The notes beneath the pieces were generated by a model, which had not been told where the DNA came from, made no database searches, and saw only the letters and a list, made by a program, of their open reading frames with translations. From Novosphingobium sp. (lineage in GTDB: Bacteria; Pseudomonadota; Alphaproteobacteria; Sphingomonadales; Sphingomonadaceae), in the NCBI GenBank assembly GCA_026400375.1, contig JAPLPG010000244.1:1-42266 (forward strand): a stretch of DNA of 42,266 nt, in the 5' to 3' direction. Position 1 is the first letter of the stretch. Each line of letters begins with the position of its first letter. The translations under genes were made by a program, and so were the position numbers. This document shows positions 41,525-42,266 of the stretch, one piece after another.

Positions 41525-42266
41525 TCAGCCCTCATCCCGGATAGGCGGGCAGACCAGGATTGCATGACTTTGCTTGCCTCCGCGCAGGTTTCCGGATTGC
41601 CGGATGACGGCTGCCGTGCCCGCCGCGGCATTAATCCCCGCTGTATCGAACGCCCCGCTGATCGGGATCAGCAGAGCGGGACGGTCCGGCAGAGGCCAGC
41701 CCGCTGGCTCCACGCCGCCTGTTACGAGATAGGCCGAGAAGTACGGTCCCTGCACCAGTGGGGCGGCGCCATGATCGGGCCAGTCGATCCTTTTTCCGCC
41801 TTGATAAGGCGCAGAGCTTGCAACCTGCATGCCCTTGTCCAGATGCAGCTCCCTCGGGCGGCCGTAATCGTAAAGGCGGTAGGTAATGTCGCTGTTCTGC
41901 TGGATTTCGATCAGCGTGATGCCCGCCCCGATCGCGTGAACGGTGTTGGCGGGAATGTAGAAGAAATCCCCCGGCTTGACCGGGTGCCACGCCATCATAT
42001 CCTCGATGCTGCCGTCGACCGCCGCACGGCGCATGGTTTCCGCATCGATCGGCTGCTTGAACCCGATGCCCAGTTTCGCGCCGGGTTCCGCTGCGATGAC
42101 CAGCCAGCACTCCTCCTTGCCGCGATCGGCCTCGCCCAGTTCGGCGGCCTGCGCGTCGCTGGGGTGAACCTGAACCGACAGCTTCTCGCTAGTGAAGATG
42201 TACTTGACCAGCGTATCGGGCATTTCCGCCGGCGGTTCGAACCACACTTCGCCGATGCGCTTGCCC
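41525..42266 (-). CDS. manA: Mannose-6-phosphate isomerase, class I, N-terminus outside the window
   Basis: The last ~247 residues are present; the frame is open to the right edge (begins GKRIGEVWFEPP). Zinc and active-site motifs are visible: LSVQVHPSDAQA, GKEECWLVIAAEPGA, PANTVHAIGAGITLIEIQQN and YDYGRPRELHL. The enzyme interconverts fructose-6- and mannose-6-phosphate, feeding GDP-mannose and then Gmd/Rmd. It has no fused pyrophosphorylase at the C-terminus. It is on the same strand as and upstream of kpsD, with a 259-bp gap containing the kpsD promoter. Confidence 0.92.
   Translation of the reverse strand, partial: GKRIGEVWFEPPAEMPDTLVKYIFTSEKLSVQVHPSDAQAAELGEADRGKEECWLVIAAEPGAKLGIGFKQPIDAETMRRAAVDGSIEDMMAWHPVKPGDFFYIPANTVHAIGAGITLIEIQQNSDITYRLYDYGRPRELHLDKGMQVASSAPYQGGKRIDWPDHGAAPLVQGPYFSAYLVTGGVEPAGWPLPDRPALLIPISGAFDTAGINAAAGTAAVIRQSGNLRGGKQSHAILVCPPIRDEG

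Overview
The window looks like a chromosomal segment of a GC-rich alphaproteobacterium, most likely a sphingomonad (Novosphingobium or Sphingobium relatives). This is inferred from the argH-lptM-lysA and serC-serA-hisZ neighbourhoods, a probable alphaproteobacterial serC leader RNA, the dispersed intergenic palindromes, and protein style. No rRNA, tRNA, prophage or CRISPR array was seen.

Left part (1-14.8 kb): housekeeping genes. In order: the end of a branched-chain aminotransferase; an OprO/OprP-type porin; a short-chain dehydrogenase; a precorrin-2 dehydrogenase with a stub of a second domain; lysA, a small LptM-like lipoprotein and argH (one overlapping minus-strand operon); a divergent TlpA-like thioredoxin whose start codon overlaps that of argH; a GIY-YIG gene framed by inverted palindromic repeats; serC-serA-hisZ; and a ZnuD-like TonB-dependent receptor with a Zur-box-like palindrome over its promoter. 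Most gaps hold inverted pairs of short palindromes from at least four repeat families.

Right part (14.8-42.3 kb): a group-2-like capsule locus for ABC-transporter-dependent export. Kdo supply and linker genes are kdsA, kpsF, kdsB, a one-module kpsC and kpsS. The export machine is kpsD-kpsE-kpsM-kpsT. Repeat-unit genes are gmd and rmd (GDP-D-rhamnose) and manA (partial, mannose-6-phosphate supply). Assembly and tailoring genes are four glycosyltransferase genes (one with two GT domains), a SAM methyltransferase with a C-terminal beta-rich domain, and an 812-residue FkbM methyltransferase-coiled coil-DUF4214 protein. A PhyH dioxygenase, a fatty-acid hydroxylase, a second SDR and an LtaS-like phosphotransferase/sulfatase are interspersed.

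How it may work: ManA, Gmd and Rmd would supply GDP-D-rhamnose, as in the Pseudomonas A-band (common polysaccharide antigen) pathway. The glycosyltransferases would extend a chain on a Kdo-primed lipid made by KpsC and KpsS. The FkbM/coiled-coil protein could cap and measure the chain in the way WbdD does for E. coli O9a. KpsMT, KpsE and KpsD would then export it. The kpsD-to-GT operon runs about 14.7 kb on the minus strand from a good TTGACA promoter, with mostly overlapping or closely spaced genes. A stretch at about 29.7-33.6 kb is clearly AT-richer than its surroundings and was probably acquired separately. The most unusual items are the FkbM/ruler-like protein, the GIY-YIG repeat unit, the one-module KpsC, and a Kdo pathway lacking KdsC but carrying an atypical histidine phosphatase.
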